A stretch of DNA of 62,509 nt from Candidatus Terraquivivens tikiterensis. GTDB taxonomy: Archaea; Thermoproteota; Nitrososphaeria_A; Caldarchaeales; Wolframiiraptoraceae. Under the pieces are notes generated by a model. It did not search any database. It worked only from the letters and a program-made list of their open reading frames with translations, and was not told where the DNA came from. Made by a program: the position numbers and the translations under genes. The stretch is from assembly GCA_003056285.1 (NCBI GenBank), contig NDWU01000007.1:1-62509 (forward strand). Reading direction: 5' to 3'. Shown here in pieces: positions 17,549 to 26,262 of the stretch. The first letter of the stretch is position 1, and the number at the start of each line of letters is the position of its first letter.

Positions 17549-18115
17549 ATGAGGAAAAGGGATATGGTCAGAGTTCTTATGGTAATAGGTGATGCCGCAG
17601 AAGCCCAGGAGACTTTCTACCCTTACTGGAGGCTTAAGGAGGAGGGTTTTGAGGTTCATGTTGCGGCTCCTTCCAAGAAAGTCGTCTTTACCGTTGTGCA
17701 CGACTTCGAGCCGGGCTGGGAGACGTATACAGAAAAGCCCGGCTACAGGTTTGGATGGGTGGATATGGCTTTCAAGGACGTGGACCCGACGAAGTATGAC
17801 GGCCTATACATAACGGGTGGAAGGGCGCCCGAATACATCAGAACTTACCCAGAGCTGCAGAAGATAGTGAAGCACTTCTTCGATACGAACAAACCCGTGG
17901 CTGCCATATGCCATGGGCCTCTAATCATTACCGCTTATGGGCTTGCGAAGGGAAGGAAGATGACGGCTTACGGTGTCCTTAAGGCCGATGTGGAGGGTGC
18001 CGGGGCTACTTACTTGGACCAAGAGGTAGTTGTTGACGGAAACCTGATAACAAGCAGGGCATGGCCTGACTTACCTGCCATTATGCGCGAATTCATAAAG
18101 AAACTGAAGAAGTAA
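17549..18115 (+). CDS. DJ-1/PfpI family protein
   Basis: This 188-residue protein has the class-I amidotransferase-like fold. The nucleophile elbow AAICHGPL (Cys near residue 121) and the upstream GLYITGGRAPEYIR segment are conserved. Members act as proteases, chaperones or glyoxalases (deglycation is disputed). The start may be the ATG at 17549 or the ATG at 17564, just before VRVLMVIGD. A TATA-like AAGCTTTTAAAC lies about 20-30 bases upstream. Confidence 0.9.
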   Translation: MRKRDMVRVLMVIGDAAEAQETFYPYWRLKEEGFEVHVAAPSKKVVFTVVHDFEPGWETYTEKPGYRFGWVDMAFKDVDPTKYDGLYITGGRAPEYIRTYPELQKIVKHFFDTNKPVAAICHGPLIITAYGLAKGRKMTAYGVLKADVEGAGATYLDQEVVVDGNLITSRAWPDLPAIMREFIKKLKK

Positions 18116-18153
18116 GCCTACTAGATTAAATCTAACCACGCTCATTTTATTTT

Positions 18154-18732
18154 TTGTCGGCCATGCTCACCCTAAAAGTGCTCGGGATAGTTGGGCTGCT
18201 GAGCCTTATCGTGGCGTACTCGTCCATAGCGCTGAGCATTTCCATCTCCCCTTGGTTTAGCTGGGTAGAAAATGCTTTGAGCGATCTGGGTGCTAGGTCC
18301 CCTTCAAGCCCTTTATTTAATGCAGGGCTGATAGTATCCTCAGCATTGGCGCTCATGTTCGCAATGGGTTTGAGGAGGGTCTACAGGGGCGCTTTGGGAG
18401 CTGCCGGCACAGTCCTATACGCGCTAAGCGCCGTCTCTCTCTTCATGATAGGGTTCTTTCCGGAGACCGCTGGAGTGGTCCACTATTATTCCTCTGTTGC
18501 GTTCTTCGTCCTCGTAGCGCTGACGCTTGTAACATTTGGAGCATACGGCTTAGCCTATCGTCCCCGCTCTACAAAGACGGGGATAACGGTGCTGATATTG
18601 TCCGCTTTGGCGGTAGCGATCTGGCTCCTTCCGTGGAAAGGTGTAGCAATACCAGAGCTGTTTTCCTCGCTGACCATTTCAGCATGGACCGTTATAGCAT
18701 CCGTTAGAATGTTACGCGCACGGGGACAGTAA
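18154..18732 (+). CDS. DUF998 family membrane protein
   Basis: This 192-residue protein has about six predicted transmembrane helices. It includes the DUF998 features WVENALSDLGA near residue 36, with the SPLFNAGLIVSSAL helix following, and FFPETAGVVHYYSSVAFF in the middle. Function is not known. It ends two bases from the convergent transporter gene. Confidence 0.8.
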   Translation: MSAMLTLKVLGIVGLLSLIVAYSSIALSISISPWFSWVENALSDLGARSPSSPLFNAGLIVSSALALMFAMGLRRVYRGALGAAGTVLYALSAVSLFMIGFFPETAGVVHYYSSVAFFVLVALTLVTFGAYGLAYRPRSTKTGITVLILSALAVAIWLLPWKGVAIPELFSSLTISAWTVIASVRMLRARGQ

Positions 18733-18734
18733 AC

Positions 18735-19928
18735 CTAAACGAGCCTCATGACGATTAAAGAGATTATGGTTACGGCGGCCGCTGGTAGCATGTACCTGTA
18801 AGCGCTCGTGACGTTGGTTTTTAGGTACTCTGCTGTGAAAACAAGGCAAAGGTGGAATGGTGAAACGGTATAGCCGAGGAATGCGGAACCATAGATTAGG
18901 GCGACGTCCTGCACTCTCAGCACCATCCCGGCAGCGAACGTAGCGAACGAGAGGGCAATGGCTCCGGATATCGAGGCTAACATATAACCTAGGAAGAACG
19001 GAAGCAGCATTTCAAAGATGACCGACGGAAATGTAAGGCTAAGACTGCCTATCGATGACGGTACGTCGGTACCAGCAATGATCGCCCTTAGGAGCATGGC
19101 TGAGTAGAGGACGAGCGATATGGTTAAAGCCCTTCTATCCATGAGCGATTTTAGGATGCCCGAGCCCCTCGGCTTGCCTATCAGCAGCAGGCTAATTATG
19201 CCGGCCAGGGTTCCCAGGGCTATGCCGTACAACCCCATGTTTAAGATCGTTGCTAAAATCGTAGCGACCGTGACGGCCAGCATGAAGGGAAGGAGTGAGA
19301 TGCCGCTCGAGCGCCGTCCAGCAAGCGTTACCTCCGTCCGTACCCTCTTTTTCATAAGCAATGGATAGCCGCACGCAAACATTACGAGCATCGACGGGAG
19401 CAAAAACGCTATCAGGTTTGAGAGCTTGACGGATGCCAGGGCAGCCGTCAGTATGAGCGCATCGTTAATCGGGCATGCGAAAAGCAACGTATGTCTATAC
19501 CATACGTTTACGAAGACCTTTTCGCCCTTATTCAGCCCAATGTCGTTGCCGATCATGTTGATGAATGGTGCGGAGAGGAGGGCTCCACCAGCTATAGGTA
19601 GGAGGCCTAAGAATGAGGGGATGATTACCGAAAGAAGCTTAAGGTTTCGGACTTTTGATACTATGTAAGACTGTGCTTCGTCGATCATCTTGGTAGCGGA
19701 ATATAGGTTTACGAAAAAAACAATCTCTATAGAGATCAATATCAACAAGATCGTCGCTTCGTTGGTAAGCGTCAAAAACATCGTGTCGAGCACGTTAGGG
19801 ATCGGCTGAATCATGAGGCCGAAGAAAAGAGTGCCCAAGAGTAGCGATACGCCGATGTTCACCTTAAACACAACGACCGCGACGAGTATCGCTACGAGCG
19901 TCCCGATCAATAAGATTAGATGCTCCAC
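18735..19928 (-). CDS. DUF401 family membrane transporter-like protein
   Basis: This 397-residue integral membrane protein has about ten hydrophobic segments. The central motif PIAGGALLSAPFIN with NVWYRHTLLFACPINDALIL matches the DUF401 family, relatives of arsenite/citrate-type transporters (IT superfamily). Its substrate is unknown. It lies 35 bases downstream of rpl4 on the same strand, in the place where rpl23 normally follows rpl4. Confidence 0.8.
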   Translation of the reverse strand: MEHLILLIGTLVAILVAVVVFKVNIGVSLLLGTLFFGLMIQPIPNVLDTMFLTLTNEATILLILISIEIVFFVNLYSATKMIDEAQSYIVSKVRNLKLLSVIIPSFLGLLPIAGGALLSAPFINMIGNDIGLNKGEKVFVNVWYRHTLLFACPINDALILTAALASVKLSNLIAFLLPSMLVMFACGYPLLMKKRVRTEVTLAGRRSSGISLLPFMLAVTVATILATILNMGLYGIALGTLAGIISLLLIGKPRGSGILKSLMDRRALTISLVLYSAMLLRAIIAGTDVPSSIGSLSLTFPSVIFEMLLPFFLGYMLASISGAIALSFATFAAGMVLRVQDVALIYGSAFLGYTVSPFHLCLVFTAEYLKTNVTSAYRYMLPAAAVTIISLIVMRLV

Positions 19929-19963
19929 ACGTCCAACTCCCTTGTCTTCTGCTGTTTTGCACC

Positions 19964-20797
19964 TCAGGCCAAGAATTTTTCCAATTTTGAATCAAGGGAT
20001 AATAGAGCCGACTTCGACCATATCACGAGCCTAGCGGGCATCGCTCCTGGAGCCAAATGCAGTACGCTCAAGTCGCTCAACTTTGCAAAGTCAACACCAG
20101 GAAGGTTCGAAACCGCCTTTGCTATGCCCCTGTCGTTCAAGCAGACTATCAAAGGACCGACCCTGCGTTTGTACCTCCTACCCCTCATCTTTCCCTTCCC
20201 AGCCCTGATCTTCTCCTCCCCGCACCTTTCCAGCTCCTCCCCAAGACCCAGCCTTTCCAAGAACTCCCTCAACTCCTTCGCCTTGTCGACCCCCTCGATG
20301 TCGTCCGTAACGACTATCGGAAGCCTCAAGCCGTTAGGAAGCCTGTGACCCCTTGACCTTACCGCCTCGGGTATTGCCGTAAAAGCAATCGCCGACAGCA
20401 AGGATGCTAGCTTCTCCTTCTTGTTCAGCTTTTTGTGGATTTTCTTCTCAGGCTTTGGCGGATGCGTTGGCCTGCCACCAACGGCTGAGGGTACGAAGCC
20501 GCCTGCCGCCGCCTTTCCCGTACCAGCGCCTTTAATCCTAGCTATCCTCGCCATACCGTAACCAGCTCCCCAGGATTCCACGGAGTACTTGTGACCGGAG
20601 GCCTTCGAGGCACCCTTCGGCTGGAGCGTGTGCGTCATTAAATGGACGTATGCCCTTCTGACAAGGTCCTTGCGTGCCGGCGTATCGAACACCCTAGGCA
20701 ACTCCACAAGCTCGACCTCTTTACACTCAAGGTCCAGCACCGGAACCTTGGGCCTTTGCTCCTTTTGAGATGTTAGCAAGGAGGATGTGACGCTCAT
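19964..20797 (-). CDS. rpl4: Ribosomal protein uL4
   Basis: This 277-residue archaeal uL4 includes the extended tunnel loop SVESWGAGYGMARIARIKGAG and VGGRPTHPPKPEKKIHKKLN, and the C-terminal globular part with RAGKGKMRGRRYKRRVGPLIV. It is translated directly behind rpl3. Downstream rpl23, rpl2 and rps19 are absent, which breaks the usual order. Confidence 0.96.
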   Translation of the reverse strand: MSVTSSLLTSQKEQRPKVPVLDLECKEVELVELPRVFDTPARKDLVRRAYVHLMTHTLQPKGASKASGHKYSVESWGAGYGMARIARIKGAGTGKAAAGGFVPSAVGGRPTHPPKPEKKIHKKLNKKEKLASLLSAIAFTAIPEAVRSRGHRLPNGLRLPIVVTDDIEGVDKAKELREFLERLGLGEELERCGEEKIRAGKGKMRGRRYKRRVGPLIVCLNDRGIAKAVSNLPGVDFAKLSDLSVLHLAPGAMPARLVIWSKSALLSLDSKLEKFLA

Positions 20798-20801
20798 GTG
20801 C

Positions 20802-21785
20802 TTACACCTGTATCAACGTGATGCGGGGCGGCTCCTGATGGGCAGGTGGCCTTGCCGCAACCCTTAGCACGATGGGCCTTTTTGGCGTTCCAGGAACGCT
20901 TCCCTCCAAGACTATCGCATTGCTACGTAAGATTCCAAACTTGTGGAAGCCGCTCTTTGGTGTAAGCTTGACACCATCGCTTTCCAGCTTTAGCACCCTC
21001 TTGTTGAACTCCGTCCTCCTGTGGAACCCCATCTGTCCAGACCTTGGTATGGTATACATTACATACGGTGGCTTCCAAGGTCCGATGGCGCCTACGCCCC
21101 TCTTCGTCTTTCTGGATTTTCTTGGAAGTATCTTAACACCGTACCTCTTAACGACGCCTTGGAATCCCAGCCCTGTGGTTACGGCGATCACGTCCACGAA
21201 TTCCCCCTCTCTGAAGACTTCTGAGGGCAAGAGCTCTTTACCGAGCTTTGAGAGGGCATAGTCCAAACACTTCTGGACATCGTCCCCGCCGACCTTTACC
21301 TCGAGTATGTCTGGTTTTTTCTTGGGAAGCCTGACGAGTTTAGGTTGGGATGCTATTATCAACCTGACCTCGGATACTTCCTTTCTGAGCTCATCTATTC
21401 GTTTCAGCTTTTCGTCCTCGTTGGGCTTGAGCCCGACTACCTTCCTGTTAATCTCGGGAGGAATGTTCTTGCTCCATATCTTCGTCAGCTCTACCAGCTT
21501 GCCCCCCTCATCTTTGTATAGCACTATGCCTGCAACGATCACGGGCGGTGCCGACAGTATCGTCGCGAGCTTCTGTACCTCTGTCCCCTGCGTCGGAGAG
21601 TTGGGCGTCGTGTCCACGTAGTAAACCGAGGTCACGCCGGCTTTGTACGCCAAAAAGCCCAAAGGCCTTGGTTCTCCCTTGTAATCAGGCCAGAACTTCA
21701 CCCTGGGCACCAACCGTCTAGCCCTGCCCCTAGGCAGGAACGCCAGCGAGCCCCTCCTTGGCGCAGACTGCTTTCTATGGCCCAT
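20802..21785 (-). CDS. rpl3: Ribosomal protein uL3
   Basis: This 327-residue archaeal uL3 starts MGHRKQSAPRRGSLAFLPRG. It has FLAYKAGVTSVYYVD, VTTGLGFQGVVKRYGVKILP with the following basic region, and the end PPRITLIQV. It is the first gene of an rpl3-rpl4 pair. A GTATTTATCTT sequence just behind the Lrp gene may be its TATA box. Confidence 0.97.
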   Translation of the reverse strand: MGHRKQSAPRRGSLAFLPRGRARRLVPRVKFWPDYKGEPRPLGFLAYKAGVTSVYYVDTTPNSPTQGTEVQKLATILSAPPVIVAGIVLYKDEGGKLVELTKIWSKNIPPEINRKVVGLKPNEDEKLKRIDELRKEVSEVRLIIASQPKLVRLPKKKPDILEVKVGGDDVQKCLDYALSKLGKELLPSEVFREGEFVDVIAVTTGLGFQGVVKRYGVKILPRKSRKTKRGVGAIGPWKPPYVMYTIPRSGQMGFHRRTEFNKRVLKLESDGVKLTPKSGFHKFGILRSNAIVLEGSVPGTPKRPIVLRVAARPPAHQEPPRITLIQV

Positions 21786-21860
21786 CCTCTAACACCGGCC
21801 GTCCATTAATGAGAACTTTGAACCGTTAACACACCAAAAAAGCGGCAAGATAAATACTTT

Positions 21861-22319
21861 CTACCTATCCTCAGCCTTCAACGGATACCTAGGGTCTTCC
21901 TTGACTATACCCAACACCAAATGCGTGAGCGTCCTTTCGACATAGGGTATCGATAGGAGCCACTTCACGAATTTGTTGAGCTCATCCCTACTCTTGAACC
22001 TTGCTAGGATTATGGAGTCCGTCTCGCCCGTCACGTCGTACACGCCGCTTACGTTCGGCTTCTCGGCCACCTGCCTCTGGACCTCTATCAGCTTCCCCTT
22101 GGAGATCGTCAGCTCTATTATGGCCGTGAGCTCGTAGCCCAGCTTCTCGTAGTCGACAAGAGCCGTGTAGCCCTTGACGACGCCCTCCCTCTCCAGGGCC
22201 GTCACCCTGGAGGCCACGGTAGCAACCGATATCCCAAGCCTCTTCGCTATGCTCCTGTAGGATGCCCTTCCGTCTTTAACCAGCTCGCGAATTATTGCCA
22301 AGTCCGTGCTGTCCAGCAT
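21861..22319 (-). CDS. Lrp/AsnC family transcription regulator
   Basis: This 152-residue protein has an N-terminal winged HTH (DLAIIRELVKDGRASYRSIAKRLGISVATV, residues 6-35 region) and a C-terminal RAM/ACT-like ligand domain with VSGVYDVTGETDSIILARF. Such proteins respond to amino acids. It is a single gene divergent from the HD-domain gene. Confidence 0.94.
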   Translation of the reverse strand: MLDSTDLAIIRELVKDGRASYRSIAKRLGISVATVASRVTALEREGVVKGYTALVDYEKLGYELTAIIELTISKGKLIEVQRQVAEKPNVSGVYDVTGETDSIILARFKSRDELNKFVKWLLSIPYVERTLTHLVLGIVKEDPRYPLKAEDR

Positions 22320-22393
22320 GGATAGTGCCTAAATTTTTAGCTCCTGCTTATTATAAAAATCTTAATAGAAATGCTGAAAAGTAACAGTGAGCG

Positions 22394-22966
22394 ATGGCCT
22401 TGCCAGAACGTTTGCTGAAATTCATAGAGCATGCCTATACATTAAAGGAAATAAGGAGACGTGGGTGGACAAGGAGGGGCATCCCGAGGGTAGAATCCGT
22501 TGCAGAGCATACTTTCGGCCTTGCCCTGCTCTCCATGCTGATGGCGGACCTGAGGGGGCTCGATGCAGAAAGGTCGATTAGGATGGCATTGTTACACGAC
22601 CTTTGTGAGTCGATAACCGGTGACTTAACGCCAAAAGATAGGGCCAGGCTTGGCCCCGAAAAGTCCGTAGAGGAGGAGAAAAGGGCGATCGAGCTCCTCC
22701 TCTCGTACCTTCCGCCGGAGCTTGCCGAGGGTTACCTCGATGTTTGGAAAGAGTATAACGCTGGGTATACGGCCGAGGCGAGGCTCGTAAAGGAGCTGGA
22801 CCGCCTCGAGAGGGCCTTACAGGCCATTAGGTATGCGAGGAGGAAGCGTCTGAGGAAGGCTTTAAAGCCTTTCTGGGAGGAGTTTTTGAGCATATCGCAG
22901 GACGGCCTTCTGCGCAGCATAGTGCAGCGTGCTGTCAAGGGCTCTGAGCCAAACCTAACACCATGA
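22394..22966 (+). CDS. HD-domain phosphohydrolase, YfbR-like
   Basis: This 190-residue protein has the metal-binding pattern ESVAEHTFGLALL (His), ALLHDLCESITGD (HD and Glu) and KELDRLERALQA (Asp). It matches YfbR/HDDC2-type 5'-deoxynucleotidases. It probably dephosphorylates nucleoside monophosphates. A TATA-like TTATAAAAATC is about 40 bases upstream. The stop at 22966 is the border of a transposon-derived repeat. Confidence 0.88.
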   Translation: MALPERLLKFIEHAYTLKEIRRRGWTRRGIPRVESVAEHTFGLALLSMLMADLRGLDAERSIRMALLHDLCESITGDLTPKDRARLGPEKSVEEEKRAIELLLSYLPPELAEGYLDVWKEYNAGYTAEARLVKELDRLERALQAIRYARRKRLRKALKPFWEEFLSISQDGLLRSIVQRAVKGSEPNLTP

Positions 22967-23140
22967 GCCAGCGAGCTACCTGCTTATAAGATGGAGCTTG
23001 CAGGCACCTCTACCAGCGAAGAAGCTTCCAGCTGACCTCCGTAGCGATCTCTTTTTGACGTTCAAGCCTTCGGAATAGAGCGTAATCCAGCGGCTGAAAG
23101 CCGGATGTTGCAAGAAAACCAGCCAAGCTGTTACGCTATC
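22967..23140 (-). pseudogene. Relic of a transposase tail, related to the copy at 25953-26238
   Basis: On the minus strand this stretch has frames with EIATEVSWKLL and then, after a frameshift, LVEVPASSIL, stop, AGSSLAH. This lines up with KIATEKVKDG and VPESSVFEAGSPLAY in the better preserved copy 3 kb away. At the DNA level the block at 22967-23003 is close to 25969-26005. The piece is decayed and has no start. EAGSP-type ends followed by a hairpin are common in archaeal tnpB genes, so I take it to be tnpB debris. Confidence 0.45.
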
Positions 23141-23674
23141 TCACTTTTTTCCCTTGGTCGCTTTTAGCGCCTCTTCGAAGACCCTGTACGTCTCATCGTC
23201 GTAAAGGCAGAATACGACCCTCTTGAGGCTCTTCGCCTCCTTTTCTAAGAACTCGGCGACTGTTGGCACCATGATGTTTGCGCACCTGTCTTTCGGAAAA
23301 CCGAATATTCCGGTCGATATCGCCGGAAAGGCTATGCTCCTCAGGCCATGCTTCTCGGCCAGCCTAAGGCTGCTGAGCGTAGCGTCCCTCAGCTTCCTTT
23401 CCTCGTCGCCCTCGCCATACCTCGGGCCGACCGCATGTATCACGTACTTGGCCTTCAGCCTACCCGCTCCGGTAATAACCGCACCGCCGACCGGGCAGTA
23501 GCCTATCTTGTCGCACTCTTTCTGAATCTCGTAGCCTCCCTTTCTGAGTATAGCACCGGCCACGCCCCCTCCCATCTTCAGGCTGCTGTTGGCGGCGTTA
23601 ACTATCGCATCCGTATCCAAATCCGTTATGTCGCCCTTCACGAGCTCTATGCACGGCTCAGCCTCAGATCCCAT
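23141..23674 (-). CDS. Macro domain protein (ADP-ribose binding)
   Basis: This is a protein of 177 residues from the ATG at 23674; the frame extends to 23725, but the inner ATG has an AGGTGAC Shine-Dalgarno sequence four bases away. It contains VKGDITDLDTDAIVNAANSSL, MGGGVAGAILRKGG and PAISTGIFGFPKDRCA, the diagnostic macro-domain loops. It is probably an O-acetyl-ADP-ribose or ADP-ribosyl-glutamate hydrolase. It lies directly behind the DUF123 gene. Confidence 0.95.
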   Translation of the reverse strand: MGSEAEPCIELVKGDITDLDTDAIVNAANSSLKMGGGVAGAILRKGGYEIQKECDKIGYCPVGGAVITGAGRLKAKYVIHAVGPRYGEGDEERKLRDATLSSLRLAEKHGLRSIAFPAISTGIFGFPKDRCANIMVPTVAEFLEKEAKSLKRVVFCLYDDETYRVFEEALKATKGKK

Positions 23675-23729
23675 ACAGTCACCTAAGCTTTCATGACGAG
23701 GCTTAGGAGAAAAGGTTTTCGGCATGGGC

Positions 23730-24209
23730 TTAACGAGGCGGCCTTGCTTTTTTGATGGCCATCTTTATGGCAGTCAGGGCGGCGGACCTCTCCTTGAAAT
23801 AGTGTAGATGGGATGGGCAACCGCAGTCCGTCGAGCCCACGCCTGTTAGGCTGAGGTCTGCCATCGAGGATACCCTACGCGAAAGGAGACATTCCGTTTT
23901 CCTTTTAGAGGGCAGAAGACCTATCGCGACGACCCTTGCGGTCCTTTTGTTCAAAAGCCTGTCTATGTGCCAATGGGGCCTTCTTCTGAAAGGGCCTACG
24001 TGACGAAGTAGCCTCCACCCGGTTTTTCCGACGGCCGAGCCGGCGTATACGTAGTAGCCCGGCTTCAGGAGCATGATGCCCGCAGAGCCGAAATCCACCC
24101 TGGCCTTCCTGGATAGCCTAATCAGCAGCAAGTAACCGCCGGAGAAGCCTTTCCAAGCCTCCTTGATGCCTTCGGGGTCGTACAGGCCTGGGGAAACTTT
24201 AGGGCTCAA
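23730..24209 (-). CDS. DUF123 family protein (GIY-YIG related)
   Basis: This 159-residue protein matches the archaeal DUF123 family, which is fused to endonuclease III in some species. It has GGYLLLIRLSRKARVDFGSAG, GYYVYAGSAVG, GWRLLRHV, HWHIDRLL and the cysteine pattern GSTDCGCPSHLHYF. A nuclease role is suspected from the fold only. It probably forms an operon with the macro-domain gene. Confidence 0.88.
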   Translation of the reverse strand: MSPKVSPGLYDPEGIKEAWKGFSGGYLLLIRLSRKARVDFGSAGIMLLKPGYYVYAGSAVGKTGWRLLRHVGPFRRRPHWHIDRLLNKRTARVVAIGLLPSKRKTECLLSRRVSSMADLSLTGVGSTDCGCPSHLHYFKERSAALTAIKMAIKKARPPR

Positions 24210-24279
24210 CAGGAAGCCGGTTCTCGGGCGCCTATTTTAACCTCAGCAAGCTAATATAACAGCATTATAATCGAACGGT

Positions 24280-24835
24280 ATGCGTGCACCCACAGAGGTG
24301 TTAAAAAGCGAGCACAGGGTGATAGAAAAGGTAGTGGAAGCGATGGCCCGGGTCGGGCAGATGCTCTCGGAGGGCAAAAGGGTCGAACCCGTCCCTGATA
24401 GAGGAGATAGTAAAGTTCATGGGAGCTTTGCCGACAGGTGTCACCACGGGAAGGAGGAGAGGGTGCTATTCAAGTGGATGGAGCACATGGGCGTCCCCAA
24501 AGAGGGCGGGCCCATAGGTGTTATGCTGTACGAGCACGAGCTGGGTAGGAGCTATAGGAAGGCTATCTTAGAGGCTCTTCCGAGCTATACAGAGGGTTCT
24601 ACAGAGGCCGCTAAAATTATAGCAGAGAATTCGCAGGCTTACGCTAACATGCTTAGCCAGCACATAATGAAAACTGTTCAAGATTGCTGAGGAGCTAATG
24701 GCAGAAGAGGATGACGAAATACTTCTCCTGGAGAAATTCGAGAAGGTCGAGGAGGAAATAATGGGAAAGGGGGAGCATGAAAGGTTGCTGAAGCTGGCGG
24801 ATAGGATGGCTAACGCGATTGGAGAGCGCGTATAG
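24280..24835 (+). pseudogene. Hemerythrin HHE-domain protein, frameshifted
   Basis: The frame from 24280 gives a hemerythrin-like four-helix protein with metal ligands in LKSEHRVIEKVV, CHHGKEERVLFKWME, LYEHELGRSY and LSQHIMK. It stops early at 24690. In another frame the expected last helix continues without a break: KLFKIAEELMAEEDDE to HERLLKLADRMANAIGERV, ending at 24835. The shift falls near 24665-24675. The protein would bind di-iron and sense or carry oxygen or nitric oxide if restored. It may be a true mutation, a programmed shift or a sequencing error. Confidence 0.8.
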
Positions 24836-24836
24836 T

Positions 24837-25904
24837 CTAGCCCTCGGAGTCTTTGGGTCCAACACGCCCGAGCCTCCTGACGTAGGATAGCGGATTCTTT
24901 ATCCCGCCACAGAGCCTGCCCCCCTCGATGCATAAACCATGCGTCTGCATCGTGCTGCATGAGGGGGTTGTGTACTTTGTCCTACTGCCCTTCATACCCG
25001 CTATGTGTTCGATTTGGTACCTAGCAATCCTTTCGTCAAAATCGCTCCTGTTGGCATAAATGCTCAGGACCTCGTCGACGCTCATGCCAACGTTAAGCAG
25101 GAAGGATGCGAGCGCAAAATTGGCGAAGTGGGATAGGCTCTCGCCTTTCATGAGGCTTTGGTGGAGCGCCCTCATGCAGGGCGGCCAGGTATCAGGAGAT
25201 ATACCTGAAGCGAGCCTCTCTATCCTGTACTTCCTGGCGAGCATCTTCTCCTTTTGCTCCTTGATGAACTCCTGCATGAACTCTGGCGTCCTCACGTTCC
25301 CGATTGCCTTTATTCTCGTTAAGACATACCGCTCGATCGAGCTCCTCATAAGCCTGGCCAGCTCCCTTCGAGTTATGTAAACGTAGCCATTCTCCAGATA
25401 CCTGTTGACGAGCTTCCATTCCTTTGCGTTGAACTTAGAGGCTTCCCTTAGGTAATCCGTGAAATGTATCGCAAGCTCGTAATCCTTATTAAGCCTCTTC
25501 TTCACCTTCTTCAGGTCGAAGCCCAACTCTTCCTTAGCCAATACCTCGATCACTTCTGACCTCTCGTTCGAGATGAGGACCTCAGCCCTGATGGCCTCGG
25601 CTAGCCCGAACCTCCTCGATGCATAATCGTCATCTATCGCCGCGACGATGAATAGTGCTAAGGGAAAAGATAGGAGCTCGACATCCAAGTCCCTATCCAT
25701 AAGAGCCTTTGCGTCACCGACCTCGTACGACCTGCCACCCCTCTCCAGCGCCTCCTCGACCCTAAACTTCGCCCTCTCGTAAACGCGTGCAAACTCAGGG
25801 GCTCCTAAACTCTCTACATCTATCCGGAGGGATGAAACGTACTCCTTGGCGGCCCTCGTGAAAGGATACTTCGCCAGCATCTCGAGGCTTAGCAGGAGGT
25901 TCAT
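24837..25904 (-). CDS. priL: DNA primase large subunit PriL
   Basis: This non-catalytic subunit of the archaeal primase binds a [4Fe-4S] cluster and helps start primers. The C-terminal domain has the cysteine ligands in TWPPCMRALHQSL, PSCSTMQTHGLC and GRLCGGIKNPLSYV. The N-terminal helical part includes MLAKYPFTRAAKEYV. The ATG at 25904 is preferred because a TATA-like GTTTAAATA at 25926-25934 sits about 25 bases before it; the frame could extend to 25949. No priS is in the window. Confidence 0.93.
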   Translation of the reverse strand: MNLLLSLEMLAKYPFTRAAKEYVSSLRIDVESLGAPEFARVYERAKFRVEEALERGGRSYEVGDAKALMDRDLDVELLSFPLALFIVAAIDDDYASRRFGLAEAIRAEVLISNERSEVIEVLAKEELGFDLKKVKKRLNKDYELAIHFTDYLREASKFNAKEWKLVNRYLENGYVYITRRELARLMRSSIERYVLTRIKAIGNVRTPEFMQEFIKEQKEKMLARKYRIERLASGISPDTWPPCMRALHQSLMKGESLSHFANFALASFLLNVGMSVDEVLSIYANRSDFDERIARYQIEHIAGMKGSRTKYTTPSCSTMQTHGLCIEGGRLCGGIKNPLSYVRRLGRVGPKDSEG

Positions 25905-25952
25905 CGTCCTATTCTGACCCTGAGGGGTATTTAAACACGGTTCCTTCATGGG

Positions 25953-26238
25953 CTACCCACGTCTATAAGCCAGCGGGCTTCCTGCTTCAAAGACGGAGCT
26001 TTCCGGCACATAGGCCAGCAGGGGCTCCACCCAAGCAGGCGGATCAGGCCTGCCCATCCCATCTTTAACTTTCTCCGTAGCAATTTTGGAATACGTGGCC
26101 CAGAGCTGTTCCATTTTTACACCATGCCAGTTTTTCTCCAGATACGGCCAAACCCGGTAGTTGGCCGTTTCTCGTAAGCTCCATGAGCGATCGGGTTTAG
26201 ATTGTTTATGCGTTGCCAGCTCAGTAAGCGGCCTTTAA
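25953..26238 (-). pseudogene. 5'-truncated transposase-like tail
   Basis: An open frame of about 94 codons without a start codon ends at 25953. It reads SWSLRETANYRVWPYLEKNW, then KIATEKVKDGMGRPDPPAWV and ends VPESSVFEAGSPLAYRRG. The stop is followed by GTGGGTAGCC, and the coding end contains GGAAGCCCGCTGGCTTATAG, a layout typical of the 3' end of IS605-type tnpB genes. A shorter, more decayed relative is at 22967-23140. I cannot exclude another protein family. Confidence 0.45.
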
Positions 26239-26262
26239 AAAATTATGGAAGTTTGTCATCCG

